DNA of 64,000 nucleotides from Solimonas marina (GCF_012241385.1 NZ_JAAVXB010000001.1:558001-622000); one strand, 5' to 3'. Positions 52,801 to 61,981 are shown, counted from the stretch's first letter. Numbers and translations are program-made. The notes: a model not told the origin generated them from the sequence alone.

Positions 52801-53695
52801 GGACGGCCTGCGCGGCCGCTTCAGCGGCGCGGCGCGCACCGCGCTCAATCAGGCGGCGAGCCGCGACGACAGTCTCAAGCGCTGGGCGCGCCAGGATCTG
52901 CGCGATTGGGACTTCGACGACCTGCCCGACGCAGTGCCGTTGCCGAGCGGCGCGCGCGGCTATCCGGCGCTGGCGCTCGACGGCGCGCGCGTCGACCTGC
53001 GCCTGTTCGAATCGCGCGAAGCGGCCGCGACGGCACACCGCGGCGGCGTGTTGGCCCTGCTGCTGCAGCGCATGCCGGAGCGCACGCGCGACATCGGCAA
53101 GGGCACGCGCAGCAAGCTCGGTCTGTTGGCGGTGAGCTTCAAGCTCGACGTCGAACGCGTTGCCCAGCAGCTCGGCACGCGTGCTGCCGCGGCCAGGCTG
53201 CTCGACGACGACGAGCCGATCCGCACGCGCGCGGCGTTCCAGGCCGCGCTCGAACGCCGCGCCGCATTCAGCATCGACGCGCTGGCGCGGCTCGACACCT
53301 TGGTCGGCTGGCTGCAGACCGCGCAGGCGCTGCGCAAGACCCTCGATGCCGACGCCAAAGCCTGGCCGACGCCGGTCGCCGACATGCGCGCGCAGCTCGA
53401 CAGCCTGTTCGCGCCCGACTTCGTCGCCGCCATTCCGGACGCGCACTGGTCGCGCATCGCCGTCTATCTGCGTGCCCTGCAGATTCGCCTCGAACGCTTG
53501 CGCAACAAACCGCAGCGCGACGAAGATCTGACCCGGCAGGTCGCGCCGTTCCAGGCGCAGCTGCCGGACCTGTCGCACCCGGCGCGTTGGTTGCTGGAAG
53601 AATGGCGCGTGGCGCTGTTCGCACAGGAACTCAAGGCGGTCGGCCGACCGTCGGCGCAGGTGTTGCGCGACGCGCTGGTGGAGAACAAGCGATGA
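49817..53695 (+). CDS. hrpA: ATP-dependent RNA helicase HrpA (DEAH-box)
   Basis: The product has 1292 residues from the ATG at 49817; the ATG at 49832 (MLDTLRARLDAQQ) is equally plausible. Motifs in order are Walker A GETGSGKTTQLPK, DEAHERSLN, VTSATLD, then ATNVAETSVTVPGIRYVVD and QRAGRCGRLGPG, followed by helicase-associated, OB and long DUF3418 regions. E. coli HrpA (1300) rescues stalled ribosomes. A tandem 7-bp repeat at 51627-51654 encodes part of an extra Gly/Arg loop (GRREAGGGRRQ). It overlaps the downstream reductase gene by ATGA. Confidence 0.95.
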   Translation: MIAAAMLDTLRARLDAQQHELLARDHVGFVRLLDRARRGAKIDLARLDRDVAQARLRYENRVRLRPERIRYPEDLPVVQARDELLDAIREHQVIVVCGETGSGKTTQLPKLCLDLGRGTRGLIGHTQPRRLAARSVANRIASELDSRLGDLVGYETRFDRRVSERSMVKLMTDGILLAELGRDHLLTAYDTIIIDEAHERSLNIDFLLGWLKRVLPQRPDLKVIVTSATLDPEKLSNHFGGAPIKFVSGRTYPVEQRYRPPADDGDSEAAIAAAIDELWRGRPNGDVLPRQASPGDVLVFLPGEREIGDAARVLSGRYPRAEVLPLYSRLAATAQDKVFQTGAQPRIVLATNVAETSVTVPGIRYVVDTGTARINRFAPRTGVQQLQIEPVSQAAANQRAGRCGRLGPGICVRLYAEDDFDARPAFTDPEIRRANLAGVILSMTALGLGDVEDFPWVDAPDNRHVTDAYRVLQTLGALDDARQLTPLGRRLARLPLDPRIARIALAGEGGIAQEMILVLAAALSVQDPHEVPADAQDTARQKHAAWRHPRSDFLTLLKLWQQWRDWSAASSNRQLRRVCREHYVSFLRMEEWEAVWKQLCDLLGRREAGGGRRQDVRWTDEYLDERFAAIHEALLAGLIDHIGYKLPEKSDYQGPRNRRFRIHPGSSLVKKQPRWVMSAQLAQTTQLYARTNAAIEPEWLERVAPHLIKRTMLHPEWNATRAEVTATEHVSLLGLPLLTRARHYGSTHPAEAREIFIREALVGGDLPRKPAFLDANLKLIESIRDKEAKMRRPDLLAGDEQLHAFYDAQVPADVCTGAALKRWLHREPAAQKRLTMREADALRPGADANVESLFPDRLKIAGTTLKLSYSHEPGEEHDGVTFHIPLAQVHQLPPERFDWLVPGLRSAKLEALIRTLPQHLRRQVMPAAEYARALDERLKPDDGALLPAMCEALQQMTGVRLTADDFATDKLDAYLLPRLQLEDDKGKLLGVANTLDGLRGRFSGAARTALNQAASRDDSLKRWARQDLRDWDFDDLPDAVPLPSGARGYPALALDGARVDLRLFESREAAATAHRGGVLALLLQRMPERTRDIGKGTRSKLGLLAVSFKLDVERVAQQLGTRAAAARLLDDDEPIRTRAAFQAALERRAAFSIDALARLDTLVGWLQTAQALRKTLDADAKAWPTPVADMRAQLDSLFAPDFVAAIPDAHWSRIAVYLRALQIRLERLRNKPQRDEDLTRQVAPFQAQLPDLSHPARWLLEEWRVALFAQELKAVGRPSAQVLRDALVENKR
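51627..51654 (+). repeat. Four tandem heptamers inside hrpA
   Basis: GGAGGCG-AGAGGCG-GGAGGCG-GGAGGCG is a run of four 7-bp units, one with a single change. Seven is not a multiple of three, so gain or loss of one unit would shift the hrpA frame. The stretch encodes an Arg/Gly-rich loop absent from the E. coli sequence as I recall it. Confidence 0.85.
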
Positions 53696-54216
53696 ACTGG
53701 CTGGCGATCTGCGGAAGCCTGCGGCGGCAGTCGACGAATCTGGCCGTGCTGCACGCCGCCGCGCGGTTGGCGCCACCGGGGATTGCGGTGCGCGTCTATT
53801 CGCTGGCGGCGCTGCCGCTGTTCAATCCCGACCTGGAAGCCGAGATGCCGGCGGTGGTGCGCGAGTGGCGTGCGGCGGTCGCCGCCGCAGACGGTCTGCT
53901 GATTTCCAGCCCGGAATACGCGCACGGCGTGTCCGGCGTGTTGAAGAACGCGCTTGACTGGCTGGTCAGCGGCCCGGAGTTCGTCGGCAAGCCGGTGGCA
54001 TTGCTGAACGCCTCGACCCGTGCCGAGCACGCGCCGGCGCAGCTTGTCGAAATCCTGCGCACGATGTCCGGCATCGTCGTCGAATCGGCATCGCTGGATT
54101 TGCCACTGCTCGGTACCCAGCGAGATGCCGACGCGATCGTCGTCGATCCGTCGATGACCACCCTGCTCCAGGCGGCCCTGCAGAATTTCGCGGCGACGAT
54201 CGCGGCGGTGGTCTGA
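53692..54216 (+). CDS. NADPH-dependent FMN reductase family protein
   Basis: The 174-residue flavodoxin-fold protein starts at the ATG at 53692, overlapping the hrpA stop as ATGA. The FMN phosphate loop is CGSLRRQSTNLAVL at the N-terminus, and the second signature is SSPEYAHGVSGVLKNALDWL. Members reduce FMN, quinones or chromate with NAD(P)H. Coupling to hrpA is positional; a shared function is not evident. Confidence 0.9.
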   Translation: MNWLAICGSLRRQSTNLAVLHAAARLAPPGIAVRVYSLAALPLFNPDLEAEMPAVVREWRAAVAAADGLLISSPEYAHGVSGVLKNALDWLVSGPEFVGKPVALLNASTRAEHAPAQLVEILRTMSGIVVESASLDLPLLGTQRDADAIVVDPSMTTLLQAALQNFAATIAAVV

Positions 54217-54220
54217 GCGG

Positions 54221-55537
54221 CTAGATCGAGAACTGCAGTCGCATCTGGTAGGCGACCGGCTTTTGTCCGTCGTAGCTGCCGCCGTCGACCTTGAGCACCT
54301 TGACGACGTTGGCACTGACACGCAGGTAGCGGTTCAGATACCACGACAGGCCGAACGTCAGATCGCGCTCGTTGCCGCCAGTCACGCTGCCGTCATCGAG
54401 GTCGAGCTGTGACATCCGCGCGGCGACTTCGAACGCGCCCCAGCCCTGGGCGCCGAATGGCGTGTTCGGCACGATGGCGCCGAAGCTGCCCTTGGATACG
54501 CTGTACGGGCGCGCTTCGCCGGTCAGCGTGTAGGCCAGCTGGGCGTACCAGCTGCTGAACGCCAGATCGTCCTGGCCATTGTCGCGCTGTACGTTGATCC
54601 ACAGGTATTCGCTTTGCAGCGATGCGGCGCCGAGCGCGGCGGCGAACTCGGCGTTGCTCAGCCGATAGCTGCCGACGTCGAGCATGGCTTTGGTGCTGAC
54701 GAAACTCGGCGCCTGCCCGGATTCGGGTTTGCCGCTGAAGGTGACGGCGCTGGTCGACGGTGTCGTGCCGCTGTTGTCCTGCGTCGGTTTGCGCCAATTG
54801 ATGCCGGCGCCGAGGTGCACGACGCGATGATTCGCCACGTATGGCGCGAACGTCGCGCGTGCGGCGATGCCCCAGCCTTCGTCGCCGCTGCTGCTGTTGC
54901 CGAGCGGTTCGCCGGATACGCCACCGGCCAGCGACCAATGCCGGCCGGTACTGGACAGCTGCACGCCGGGCGCGCGCAGGATCGGCGAGATCACGTAGGC
55001 CGGCAGGCCGCGCTCCATGAAGGTGGTCGTCGACGCCGAGCTCAGCGATTCCATCGAGAACGGCAGCTTGGCCTGGCCGAGTTTCACCGTCAGCGGCTTG
55101 AAGCCTGCGTACGTGACGTAGGCGTCGGTGATCGACGCGCTGCCTTTGGCGAACTCGTACTGAAAGCGATACTGCCAGTCGCTGCCGAGCTTGCCGCCGA
55201 GCGCGATGCGCGAGCGGCGCAGCTGGCTGCCATCGGCGAGGTCGCTGCCATCCGCGTCGTATGCCGCGAAGTCGAGCTGCTGGAAGATGCCGAACTGCAG
55301 CGTGTACGCGCCATCGGCGGTGGCCAGCGTCAGGCCCTTGTCGGCGGAAAACGTCGCGCCAGGTGTCGTGGCCTGATCATGCTGTTGCTGGTCGCGCAGC
55401 TGACGATACTCATCGTCGCTGAGGATGCCTTTCTGCTTGAGCGTATCGAGCAGATCGGGGTTGGCGGCATGGGCTGGCGCCGCAACGGCCGCAACGCTGC
55501 ACAGGGCCGCGCCAGCGGCCCACGAAATCTTCTTCAT
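54221..55537 (-). CDS. Phosphate-selective-type outer-membrane porin (OprO/OprP family)
   Basis: The 438-residue protein has a 24-residue signal (ending in Ala-His-Ala) and a short N-terminal helix (LLDTLKQKGILSDDEYRQL) typical of porin O/P proteins. A 16-strand-type barrel follows and ends in Phe-Ser-Ile. Early strand motifs SQLRRSRIALGGKLGSDWQY and GFKPLTVKLGQAKLPFSME match the family. Such porins favour oxyanions. It is divergent from modA and a ModE-like box lies in the shared gap, so molybdate or tungstate is a candidate substrate. That is inference only. Confidence 0.9.
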   Translation of the reverse strand: MKKISWAAGAALCSVAAVAAPAHAANPDLLDTLKQKGILSDDEYRQLRDQQQHDQATTPGATFSADKGLTLATADGAYTLQFGIFQQLDFAAYDADGSDLADGSQLRRSRIALGGKLGSDWQYRFQYEFAKGSASITDAYVTYAGFKPLTVKLGQAKLPFSMESLSSASTTTFMERGLPAYVISPILRAPGVQLSSTGRHWSLAGGVSGEPLGNSSSGDEGWGIAARATFAPYVANHRVVHLGAGINWRKPTQDNSGTTPSTSAVTFSGKPESGQAPSFVSTKAMLDVGSYRLSNAEFAAALGAASLQSEYLWINVQRDNGQDDLAFSSWYAQLAYTLTGEARPYSVSKGSFGAIVPNTPFGAQGWGAFEVAARMSQLDLDDGSVTGGNERDLTFGLSWYLNRYLRVSANVVKVLKVDGGSYDGQKPVAYQMRLQFSI

Positions 55538-55590
55538 CTCGGTACGTCTCCCTGTCGTTGTCCGGCCTGACGCCGGCGCTTTTTCACTTG

Positions 55591-55614
55591 CGATATATAA
55601 TTCGCTATATAGCG
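55591..55614. promoter_or_regulatory. ModE-type operator (molybdate repressor box)
   Basis: CGATATATA (55591-55599) and TATATAGCG (55606-55614) form an inverted repeat with a 6-base spacer; arms match at eight of nine positions. This is the known ModE pattern (CGxTATATA-N-TATATAxCG). A perfect -10 TATAAT (55596-55601) lies within it, 56 bases before the modA start, so bound ModE would block modA transcription. No modE gene is in the window. Confidence 0.8.
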
Positions 55615-55656
55615 TTACTGATTGCCGCCATTCACGTCGACCGAAAGCGGATTTCC

Positions 55657-56421
55657 ATGAAGCCCATCGCTTACACCCTGTCCGCCTGGCTGTGTCTGAT
55701 GTTCGCGTTGCCGGCGGTTGCCGCGCCGGCGGTACGGATCTATGCCGCAGCGAGCCTAACGACCGCGCTGACGGCGATCAGTAGTCAGTGGCAGACGGCC
55801 GGTCACGCTCAGCCGACGACAGTGTTCGCGTCGTCGTCGACGCTGGCCAAGCAGATCGAGGCCGGCGCGCCGGCCGACATCTATGCGTCCGCCGACCTGG
55901 CGTGGATGGACGATGTCGAGAAGCACGGCGTGCTCAAGCCGGGCACGCGCGAAGACCTGCTTGGCAATGCGCTGGTGCTGATCGCGCCCAAGGGCCATGC
56001 GCCCGCCGGCATCGCGCTGAAGGCCGGCGGCAATTTGCCGCAGGCCTTCAGCGGCAAGCTCTGCACCGGCGAGCCGAGCCACGTGCCGGCCGGCATCTAC
56101 GCCAAGCAGGCGCTGACCCATCTGGGTTGGTGGAACGTGCTGCAACCGCGCATTGTCGGTGCCGACGACGTGCGCGCGGCGCTGGCCTTCGTCGAGCGCG
56201 GCGAGTGTCCGTTGGGCATCGTTTACGCCACCGACGCGGCGATCAGCGACAAGGTCGAGGTCGTCGCCACCTTCCCCGAGTCGTCGCACCCGCCCATCGT
56301 CTATCCATTCGCGCTGCTCAAGGGCGCGTCGCCCGAAGCCGCCGCGTTTCTCGCCTATCTGAAGACGCCGGCGGCGGCGAAGATTTTCGAGCGCTACGGC
56401 TTCACACTGAAGACACGCTAA
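55657..56421 (+). CDS. modA: Molybdate-binding periplasmic protein ModA
   Basis: The 254-residue protein starts at the ATG at 55657 with a signal peptide cut after Ala-Val-Ala-Ala (about residue 23). Family motifs include IYAAASLTTALTAI, FASSSTLAKQIEAGAPADIY (oxyanion-binding Ser), and GIVYATDAAI near the second lobe. It delivers molybdate or tungstate to the ModBC transporter. No modB or modC follows; the next gene is pyrF, so modA is an orphan here. A ModE-like box precedes it. Confidence 0.93.
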   Translation: MKPIAYTLSAWLCLMFALPAVAAPAVRIYAAASLTTALTAISSQWQTAGHAQPTTVFASSSTLAKQIEAGAPADIYASADLAWMDDVEKHGVLKPGTREDLLGNALVLIAPKGHAPAGIALKAGGNLPQAFSGKLCTGEPSHVPAGIYAKQALTHLGWWNVLQPRIVGADDVRAALAFVERGECPLGIVYATDAAISDKVEVVATFPESSHPPIVYPFALLKGASPEAAAFLAYLKTPAAAKIFERYGFTLKTR

Positions 56422-56493
56422 GCGCCGGCGGTTGCCGGGTGGGACGTGGACGCGGGACAATCCGCTGTCCGTCCCCGATTTTCCTTCCGGTCC

Positions 56494-57210
56494 ATGCCCA
56501 TGATCGCCCCGCAGGAGCGCCTTATCGCTGCGCTCGACGTGCCGACCGCCGCCGACGCGCGCCAGCTCGTCGCGACGCTCGGCGACGCCGTGCATTTCTA
56601 CAAGATCGGCCTCGAGCTGCTGATGGCGCCGGGCTTCTTCGAGCTGCTGGCGGCCTTGAAGGCCGAGCAGAAGAAGGTCTTCGTCGACCTCAAGTTCTTC
56701 GACATTCCGGAAACGGTGGCGCGCGCGGTGCGCAACCTGTCCGAGCGCGGTGCGGACTTCTGCACCATCCACGGCAACCAGTCGATTATGGAAGCGGCGG
56801 CCAAGGCCAAGTCCGGCCACACCAAGGTGCTGGCGGTGACGGCGCTGACCAGTCTCGACCAGGGTGATCTCGACGACATGGGCTTTGCCTGCGACGTCGC
56901 CGAGCTGGTGCTGTCGCGTGCTCGCCGCGCGCTGGCCGCCGGCTGCGATGGTGTCGTCTCGTCGGGTCTGGAAGTCGAGAAGCTGCGCCTCGAAGCGCCG
57001 CGCGAACTGATCTGCGTGACGCCGGGGATCCGCCCGGTGGAAAACCGCGTCGAGGCCGACCAGAAGCGCATCATGACGCCGACCGCAGCGATCCGGGCCG
57101 GTGCCGATTATCTGGTCATCGGCCGGCCGATTCGCGACGCCGCCGATCCGCGGGCGATGGCGCTGAAGATTCAGGCCGAGATCGCCGACGCACTCGGAGC
57201 GCGTGCATGA
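56494..57210 (+). CDS. pyrF: Orotidine 5'-phosphate decarboxylase
   Basis: The 238-residue TIM-barrel enzyme makes UMP in pyrimidine synthesis. The start may be the ATG at 56494 or 56500; both precede [16 protein letters not shown]. The catalytic Lys-Asp group is in [15 protein letters not shown], and the phosphate-binding end is [15 protein letters not shown]. It overlaps hemE by ATGA. Confidence 0.96.
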   Translation: MPMIAPQERLIAALDVPTAADARQLVATLGDAVHFYKIGLELLMAPGFFELLAALKAEQKKVFVDLKFFDIPETVARAVRNLSERGADFCTIHGNQSIMEAAAKAKSGHTKVLAVTALTSLDQGDLDDMGFACDVAELVLSRARRALAAGCDGVVSSGLEVEKLRLEAPRELICVTPGIRPVENRVEADQKRIMTPTAAIRAGADYLVIGRPIRDAADPRAMALKIQAEIADALGARA

Positions 57211-58280
57211 GCGCCGGTCGCCAGCTGGACAATGATCGTTTCCTGCGCGCGCTGAAGCGCGAGCCGGTCGACCGTACGCCGGTGTGGATGATGCGCCAGG
57301 CCGGCCGCTATCTGCCGGAATACCGCGCCACACGCGCGCAGGCCGGCGACTTCATGTCGCTGTGCCGAAACCCTCAAGCGTGTTGCGAGGTGACGATGCA
57401 GCCGCTCGATCGCTACGGTCTCGACGCGGCGATCCTGTTCTCCGACATCCTGACGATTCCCGATGCGATGGGCCTGGGCCTGCGCTTCGTGCAAGGTGAG
57501 GGGCCGATCTTCGACCATCCGGTGCGCGACGAGCGCGCCATCGAGAAGTTGCCGATCCCCGATCCGGGCGCCGAGCTGCGCTACGTGATCGACGCGGTGA
57601 CGACGATCCGCGCCGCGCTGGGCAGCCGCCTGCCGCTGATCGGTTTCGCCGGCAGCCCGTGGACGCTGGCCACCTACATGATCGAAGGCGCCGGCGGTTC
57701 CGACTACGCGCGCATCAAGCAGATGGCCTATGACGCGCCGGAAATGCTCGATGCGCTACTGGCCAAGCTGTCGGCGTCGGTCAGCCTCTACCTGGAGGCG
57801 CAGATCGCTGCGGGTGCCGATGCGGTCATGGTGTTCGACACCTGGGGCGGCGTGCTGGCGCCGGCCGACTACCTGCGTTTCTCGCTGGAGCCGATGGCCA
57901 AGATCGTGGCCCACCTCAAGCGTGTCGCGCCGACCGTGCCGGTGATCCTGTTCACCAAGAACGGCGGCCAGCACCTTGAAGCGATGGCGGAGACCGGCTG
58001 CGATGCGCTGGGCCTGGATTGGACCACCGATCTCGGCAAGGCGCGCACGCGCGTCGGCCATCGCGTGGCGCTGCAGGGCAACCTCGATCCGGCGTGGCTG
58101 TTCGCCAGTCCGGAGAAGATCGAAGCGGCGGTGCGCCGCGTGCTCGACAGCTACGGCCAAGGTTCCGGCCACGTCTTCAATCTCGGCCACGGCATCCTGC
58201 AGCAGACGCCACCCGAGCACGCCGGCGTGATGATCGAGGCGGTGCGCGCGTTCAGCCCGGCCTATCACCAGCTGGGCTGA
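57207..58280 (+). CDS. hemE: Uroporphyrinogen decarboxylase
   Basis: The 357-residue enzyme converts uroporphyrinogen III to coproporphyrinogen III in heme synthesis. The hallmark [19 protein letters not shown] segment is at residues about 25-43, and the catalytic Asp region is [29 protein letters not shown] is also typical. Length is standard. It is translationally coupled to pyrF. Confidence 0.97.
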   Translation: MSAGRQLDNDRFLRALKREPVDRTPVWMMRQAGRYLPEYRATRAQAGDFMSLCRNPQACCEVTMQPLDRYGLDAAILFSDILTIPDAMGLGLRFVQGEGPIFDHPVRDERAIEKLPIPDPGAELRYVIDAVTTIRAALGSRLPLIGFAGSPWTLATYMIEGAGGSDYARIKQMAYDAPEMLDALLAKLSASVSLYLEAQIAAGADAVMVFDTWGGVLAPADYLRFSLEPMAKIVAHLKRVAPTVPVILFTKNGGQHLEAMAETGCDALGLDWTTDLGKARTRVGHRVALQGNLDPAWLFASPEKIEAAVRRVLDSYGQGSGHVFNLGHGILQQTPPEHAGVMIEAVRAFSPAYHQLG

Positions 58281-58326
58281 GGTCGGGCCGCGGCGGCGAA
58301 GGCCGCTATGAGACAATGACGGCGAC

Positions 58327-58345
58327 GCCCGCTGCTTGAGCGGGC
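58327..58345 (+). terminator. Possible hairpin after hemE
   Basis: GCCCGCT-GCTTG-AGCGGGC is a perfect 7-bp stem with a 5-base loop in the gap between hemE and the acyltransferase. There is no T-run, so this may be a weak attenuator or a Rho-dependent end. Confidence 0.3.
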
Positions 58346-58378
58346 GGGCGCGGTGACGAGCCGCCAGCGAGGTACAGC

Positions 58379-59311
58379 ATGTTCTCGGTGATCTTTCCGC
58401 CCAGCGTCGTCGGTGCCCTCACGGTTGCGGCGTATCTTGCCGCGACCGTCGCCGCTTTCGTGCCGTTGGCGCCGGCACTCCTACTCAAGCTCATCCCCTA
58501 TCGCCCGTTACAGCGGGCGTGCAGCCGCTGGTGCGTCGGCGTTGCCACGACCTGGGTCGCAGTCTGCAAGATGGTGTTCCGCCTGCTGCACGCCGAGCAA
58601 TGGCAGCTCGATTTGCGCACGCCGCTGGAGCCGGGCCGCAACTATCTGCTGATCAGCAACCATCAGTCGTGGGCGGATATCCTCGTGCTGTTCGACCTGC
58701 TGCACGGCCGCGCGCCGTTCCCGCGCTTCTTCCTCAAGCACGCACTGCTCTATGTGCCGGTGATCGGCATGGCCTGCTGGGGCATGGATTTCCCGTTCAT
58801 GCGCCGCTACAGCAAGGCGCAGCTGGCCGCACACCCTGAGCTGAAAGGCCAGGACGTCGAGGCCACGCGACGCGCCTGCGAGATCTATCGCAGCGAGCCG
58901 GTCACCGTCATCAATTTTCTGGAAGGCACGCGCTTCTCCGAAGCCAAGCGCGTCGCGCGGCAGTCGCCGTACCGACATCTGCTGCGACCCAAGGCCGGTG
59001 GCCTGTCGTTCACGCTCAATGCGATGGGCGAGCAGTTCGCCGGCATCATCGATGTGACCATCGCCTATCGGCCGAGCCGGCATTCGTTGCTGTGGAGCTG
59101 GGCCAGCGGCGAGCAGGATCAGCTGGCCGTCCACGTCGACGTGTTGCCGATTCCGGCGGAGCTGGCGCAGGGCGACTATGAGCATGACGCCGAGTTTCGT
59201 GCGCGCTTCCAGACTTGGGTCAACACGCTGTGGGCGCGCAAGGATGCCCGTCTCGGACGCATGCTCGACGCGCGTCCGACCATGCAGGAACAGCGCCCCG
59301 CCGCACTCTGA
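58379..59311 (+). CDS. Acyltransferase, PlsC/YihG family
   Basis: The 310-residue membrane protein has two N-terminal hydrophobic segments. Acyltransferase block I is NHQSWADI (HxxxxD) near residue 94, block III is NFLEGTRFSEAKR near residue 180 and block IV follows around HLLRPKAGGLS. The layout resembles YihG-type lysophosphatidate acyltransferases, which shape phospholipid acyl composition. GAGG precedes the start. Confidence 0.9.
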   Translation: MFSVIFPPSVVGALTVAAYLAATVAAFVPLAPALLLKLIPYRPLQRACSRWCVGVATTWVAVCKMVFRLLHAEQWQLDLRTPLEPGRNYLLISNHQSWADILVLFDLLHGRAPFPRFFLKHALLYVPVIGMACWGMDFPFMRRYSKAQLAAHPELKGQDVEATRRACEIYRSEPVTVINFLEGTRFSEAKRVARQSPYRHLLRPKAGGLSFTLNAMGEQFAGIIDVTIAYRPSRHSLLWSWASGEQDQLAVHVDVLPIPAELAQGDYEHDAEFRARFQTWVNTLWARKDARLGRMLDARPTMQEQRPAAL

Positions 59312-59408
59312 GCGCCGTCGCCCCTGCGCGCGACACCGTTCGTCGGCCGGCCCCGGGGTGCGCCAAACGCTGGCCGATAATTGACCAGACCTACAGTGGG
59401 GAGAATCC

Positions 59409-60347
59409 ATGCGCGTCGGGATCGTGACCGATGCGAGCTGCGATCTGCCAGGCGAATTCCTGCGCGAACACAACATCGGCGTGATGCCGGTGCTGATTAC
59501 GCACGGCGCCGGAATGTTCGAGGACGATCGCGACGCGACGCTCAGTGCGCGCTACCACGCCGGCGACTGGCTGACCGGCGTCGGTCGCGCGCGGACGCAG
59601 GCGCTGCCGCTGGCGGCGACGCGGGCGTATCTGGTCGAGCGCGTACTGCCGTTTGCCGACTACGCGTTCTGCATTACCGTTGGTTCGATCTTTGGCGACG
59701 TTCACGACAACACCGCGAAGGCGGCGACCGCGCTACTCGCCGATCAACAGTCCGGCCCGGACAGCGGCATGCCGCCGTTCGTGCTGCGCGTCGTCGATTC
59801 GCGCTCGATGCTCAGCGGTCCCGGCTTGCTGGTGGCCGAGGCCGCGCGTTGCATCGCCGATGGCTGGTCGGCGATCGAACTGCGCCAGCATCTCGAAACC
59901 CTGCGCGACCGCATCTGCGTCTACTGGGTGCCGGACGATCTCTACGAACTGCGCCGCCGCGCGCGGGCGCGCGGGCCGCGCCGTGTCGACTGGCTGCAGG
60001 CCGTCGTCGGTTCGGCCTTCGATCTGCGCTCGCTGGTCCTGGCGCATCGCGACCGCGTCGAACCGGTCGGTCCGATCGGCACACGGGCGCGGGTCTCGCA
60101 ACGCCTGTTCGAGCGCGTCGCGCGGCGCATCGAGAACGGCATCGACGTGCCGGACATCTGCATCAGCTACGGCGGCACGCTCGATGCCTTGCACGCGCTG
60201 CCCGGCTATTCGCGCCTGGCATCGGCTGCGCAGGGGTGTGGCGTGCGCCTGCTGGAAAGCGTGATGTCGATCAGCGGCGCCGTGAACGTCGGCCGTGGCT
60301 GCCTGTCGGTCGCCTATCTGGGCGAGACCCTGAGCCTCGACGCCTGA
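59409..60347 (+). CDS. DegV family fatty-acid-binding protein
   Basis: The 312-residue product begins VGIVTDASCDLPGEFLREHN, the typical DegV start. DegV proteins hold a fatty acid between two domains and feed fatty-acid kinase systems in Firmicutes; in proteobacteria the role is less clear. VVDSRSMLSGPGLLVAEAA corresponds to the usual D(S/T)xxxSxGxG segment. AGTGGGGAG lies upstream of the start. Confidence 0.88.
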   Translation: MRVGIVTDASCDLPGEFLREHNIGVMPVLITHGAGMFEDDRDATLSARYHAGDWLTGVGRARTQALPLAATRAYLVERVLPFADYAFCITVGSIFGDVHDNTAKAATALLADQQSGPDSGMPPFVLRVVDSRSMLSGPGLLVAEAARCIADGWSAIELRQHLETLRDRICVYWVPDDLYELRRRARARGPRRVDWLQAVVGSAFDLRSLVLAHRDRVEPVGPIGTRARVSQRLFERVARRIENGIDVPDICISYGGTLDALHALPGYSRLASAAQGCGVRLLESVMSISGAVNVGRGCLSVAYLGETLSLDA

Positions 60348-60354
60348 GCGTGGC

Positions 60355-61452
60355 TCAGGCGCCGGCGTTGACCTGCGCCACCAGTGCCTGCAGGGCCGCG
60401 AGTCGCGTCTGCAGCGCGTCGTCGTCGGCTGCCGTCACCGTCGCGTGACCGACCTTGCGCAGTGGCTTCGGCGATTTGCCGTAATGGTGGATGTGCACGC
60501 CGGGAATGGCCGCGAGTTCGGCATTCGGCGGCACGTCGCCGATGAAATTGACCATCACCGACGGGCCGCGCAGTGCGGTGGAGCCCAGCGGCAGGCCGGC
60601 CACGGCGCGCAAATGGTTTTCGAACTGCGAGCACTCGGCACCTTCGATGGTCCAGTGCCCGGAGTTGTGCACGCGTGGCGCGATCTCGTTGGCCAGCAGT
60701 TGCCCGTCGGCGACGAAGAACTCGAACGCCAGCACGCCGACATAGCCGAGCTGCTCGCAGATGCGGCGCGCGTAGTCTTCGGCCTGCGCCTGCAGCGGAT
60801 CGTCGAGCTTGGGCGTCGACGTGCGCAGGATGCCGTCGCGGTGCACGTTCTCGACCACCGGGTAGAAGCGCAGTTCGCCGTCCTTGCCACGCACCGCAAG
60901 GCACGACAGCTCGCGCTCGAACGGTACGAAGGCTTCGAGGATCAGCGGCTGGCCGCCGATCGCGGCCCAGGCGCGGTCCAGGTCTTCCGGCGTGCGCAGT
61001 ACCGCCTGGCCCTTGCCGTCATAGCCCATGCGCCGCGTTTTCAGCACTGCCGGCAGGCCGACATTGCGCACGGCAATTTCCAGTGCCTCGCGTGTTGCCA
61101 CCGGCATGAAGCGTGGGACCGGAATACCCAGGCGGTCGAACATCGTCTTTTCGGACAAGCGGTCCTGCGCCACGTCCAGCGCGTTCGGCGGCGGCAGCAG
61201 CGGAATGCGCGCGGCGACGAACTCGGCGGTCTTGGCCGGTACGTTCTCGAACTCGTAGGTGGCGATGTCGACGCTGACGCACAGCTCGGTCAGTGCGTGC
61301 TCGTCCACGTAGTCGGCGTGAATGTGCTCGCCGAGCGGCGCGGCGCAGGCGCCGGTCGCCGGATCGAGAAACACAAAATCGAGGTCGAGGGGATAACCTG
61401 CGAGGGCCAGCATACGACCGAGCTGGCCGGCGCCGAGAATACCGATCTTCAT
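60355..61452 (-). CDS. purK: N5-carboxyaminoimidazole ribonucleotide synthetase
   Basis: The 365-residue ATP-grasp enzyme carboxylates AIR using ATP and bicarbonate. The N-terminus MKIGILGAGQLGRMLALAGY is diagnostic, with VLKTRRMGYDGKGQAVL (ATP-grasp loop) and NEIAPRVHNSGHWTIEG. It starts seven bases after the purE stop and shares its transcript. Confidence 0.97.
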   Translation of the reverse strand: MKIGILGAGQLGRMLALAGYPLDLDFVFLDPATGACAAPLGEHIHADYVDEHALTELCVSVDIATYEFENVPAKTAEFVAARIPLLPPPNALDVAQDRLSEKTMFDRLGIPVPRFMPVATREALEIAVRNVGLPAVLKTRRMGYDGKGQAVLRTPEDLDRAWAAIGGQPLILEAFVPFERELSCLAVRGKDGELRFYPVVENVHRDGILRTSTPKLDDPLQAQAEDYARRICEQLGYVGVLAFEFFVADGQLLANEIAPRVHNSGHWTIEGAECSQFENHLRAVAGLPLGSTALRGPSVMVNFIGDVPPNAELAAIPGVHIHHYGKSPKPLRKVGHATVTAADDDALQTRLAALQALVAQVNAGA

Positions 61453-61459
61453 GAAAACC

Positions 61460-61981
61460 TCAGGCCGGCAGCTTCAGCGGCTCGTCGTTGAGAACCCGCT
61501 CGGTCTGTTCGCGGCGGAACTTGTCGAGCCGCGCGGCGAGGCGCTTGTCGGTGGTGGCCAGAATCGCGGTGGCCAACAGCGCCGCATTGGTGGCGCCGGC
61601 CTTGCCGATCGCCAGCGTGCCGACCGGGATGCCGGCCGGCATCTGTACGATCGACAGCAGCGAGTCGTGGCCGCTGAGCGCCTTGCTCTGGACCGGCACG
61701 CCGAGCACCGGCAGCGCGGTCTTGGCCGCGCACATGCCCGGCAGATGTGCGGCGCCGCCGGCGCCGGCAATGATCACGCGGATGCCGCGGCCGCGGGCCT
61801 TTTCGGCGTAGTCGAACAGCAGGTCCGGCGTGCGATGCGCGGAAACCACGCGCGCCTCATACGGCACGTTCAGGTCTTCGAGTGTCTGCGCGGCATGGGC
61901 CATCGTCTCCCAGTCGGAGCGCGAACCCATGATGATGCCGACCACGGGGGCGGCGGATGACGATGTCTTGCGGCTGGCCAC
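61460..61981 (-). CDS. purE: N5-carboxyaminoimidazole ribonucleotide mutase
   Basis: The 173-residue class I PurE moves the carboxyl group to make CAIR. It contains [40 protein letters not shown] and [12 protein letters not shown], the active-site signatures. Purine biosynthesis genes purE and purK are paired as usual. Two inverted repeats occupy the upstream gap. Confidence 0.97.
   Translation of the reverse strand: MASRKTSSSAAPVVGIIMGSRSDWETMAHAAQTLEDLNVPYEARVVSAHRTPDLLFDYAEKARGRGIRVIIAGAGGAAHLPGMCAAKTALPVLGVPVQSKALSGHDSLLSIVQMPAGIPVGTLAIGKAGATNAALLATAILATTDKRLAARLDKFRREQTERVLNDEPLKLPA

Noticed and set aside
50693-53776. A 1027-codon minus-strand open frame opposite hrpA
   Set aside because: Same effect: hrpA on the plus strand carries every helicase motif, and the antisense product is low-complexity Arg/Gln/Ala.
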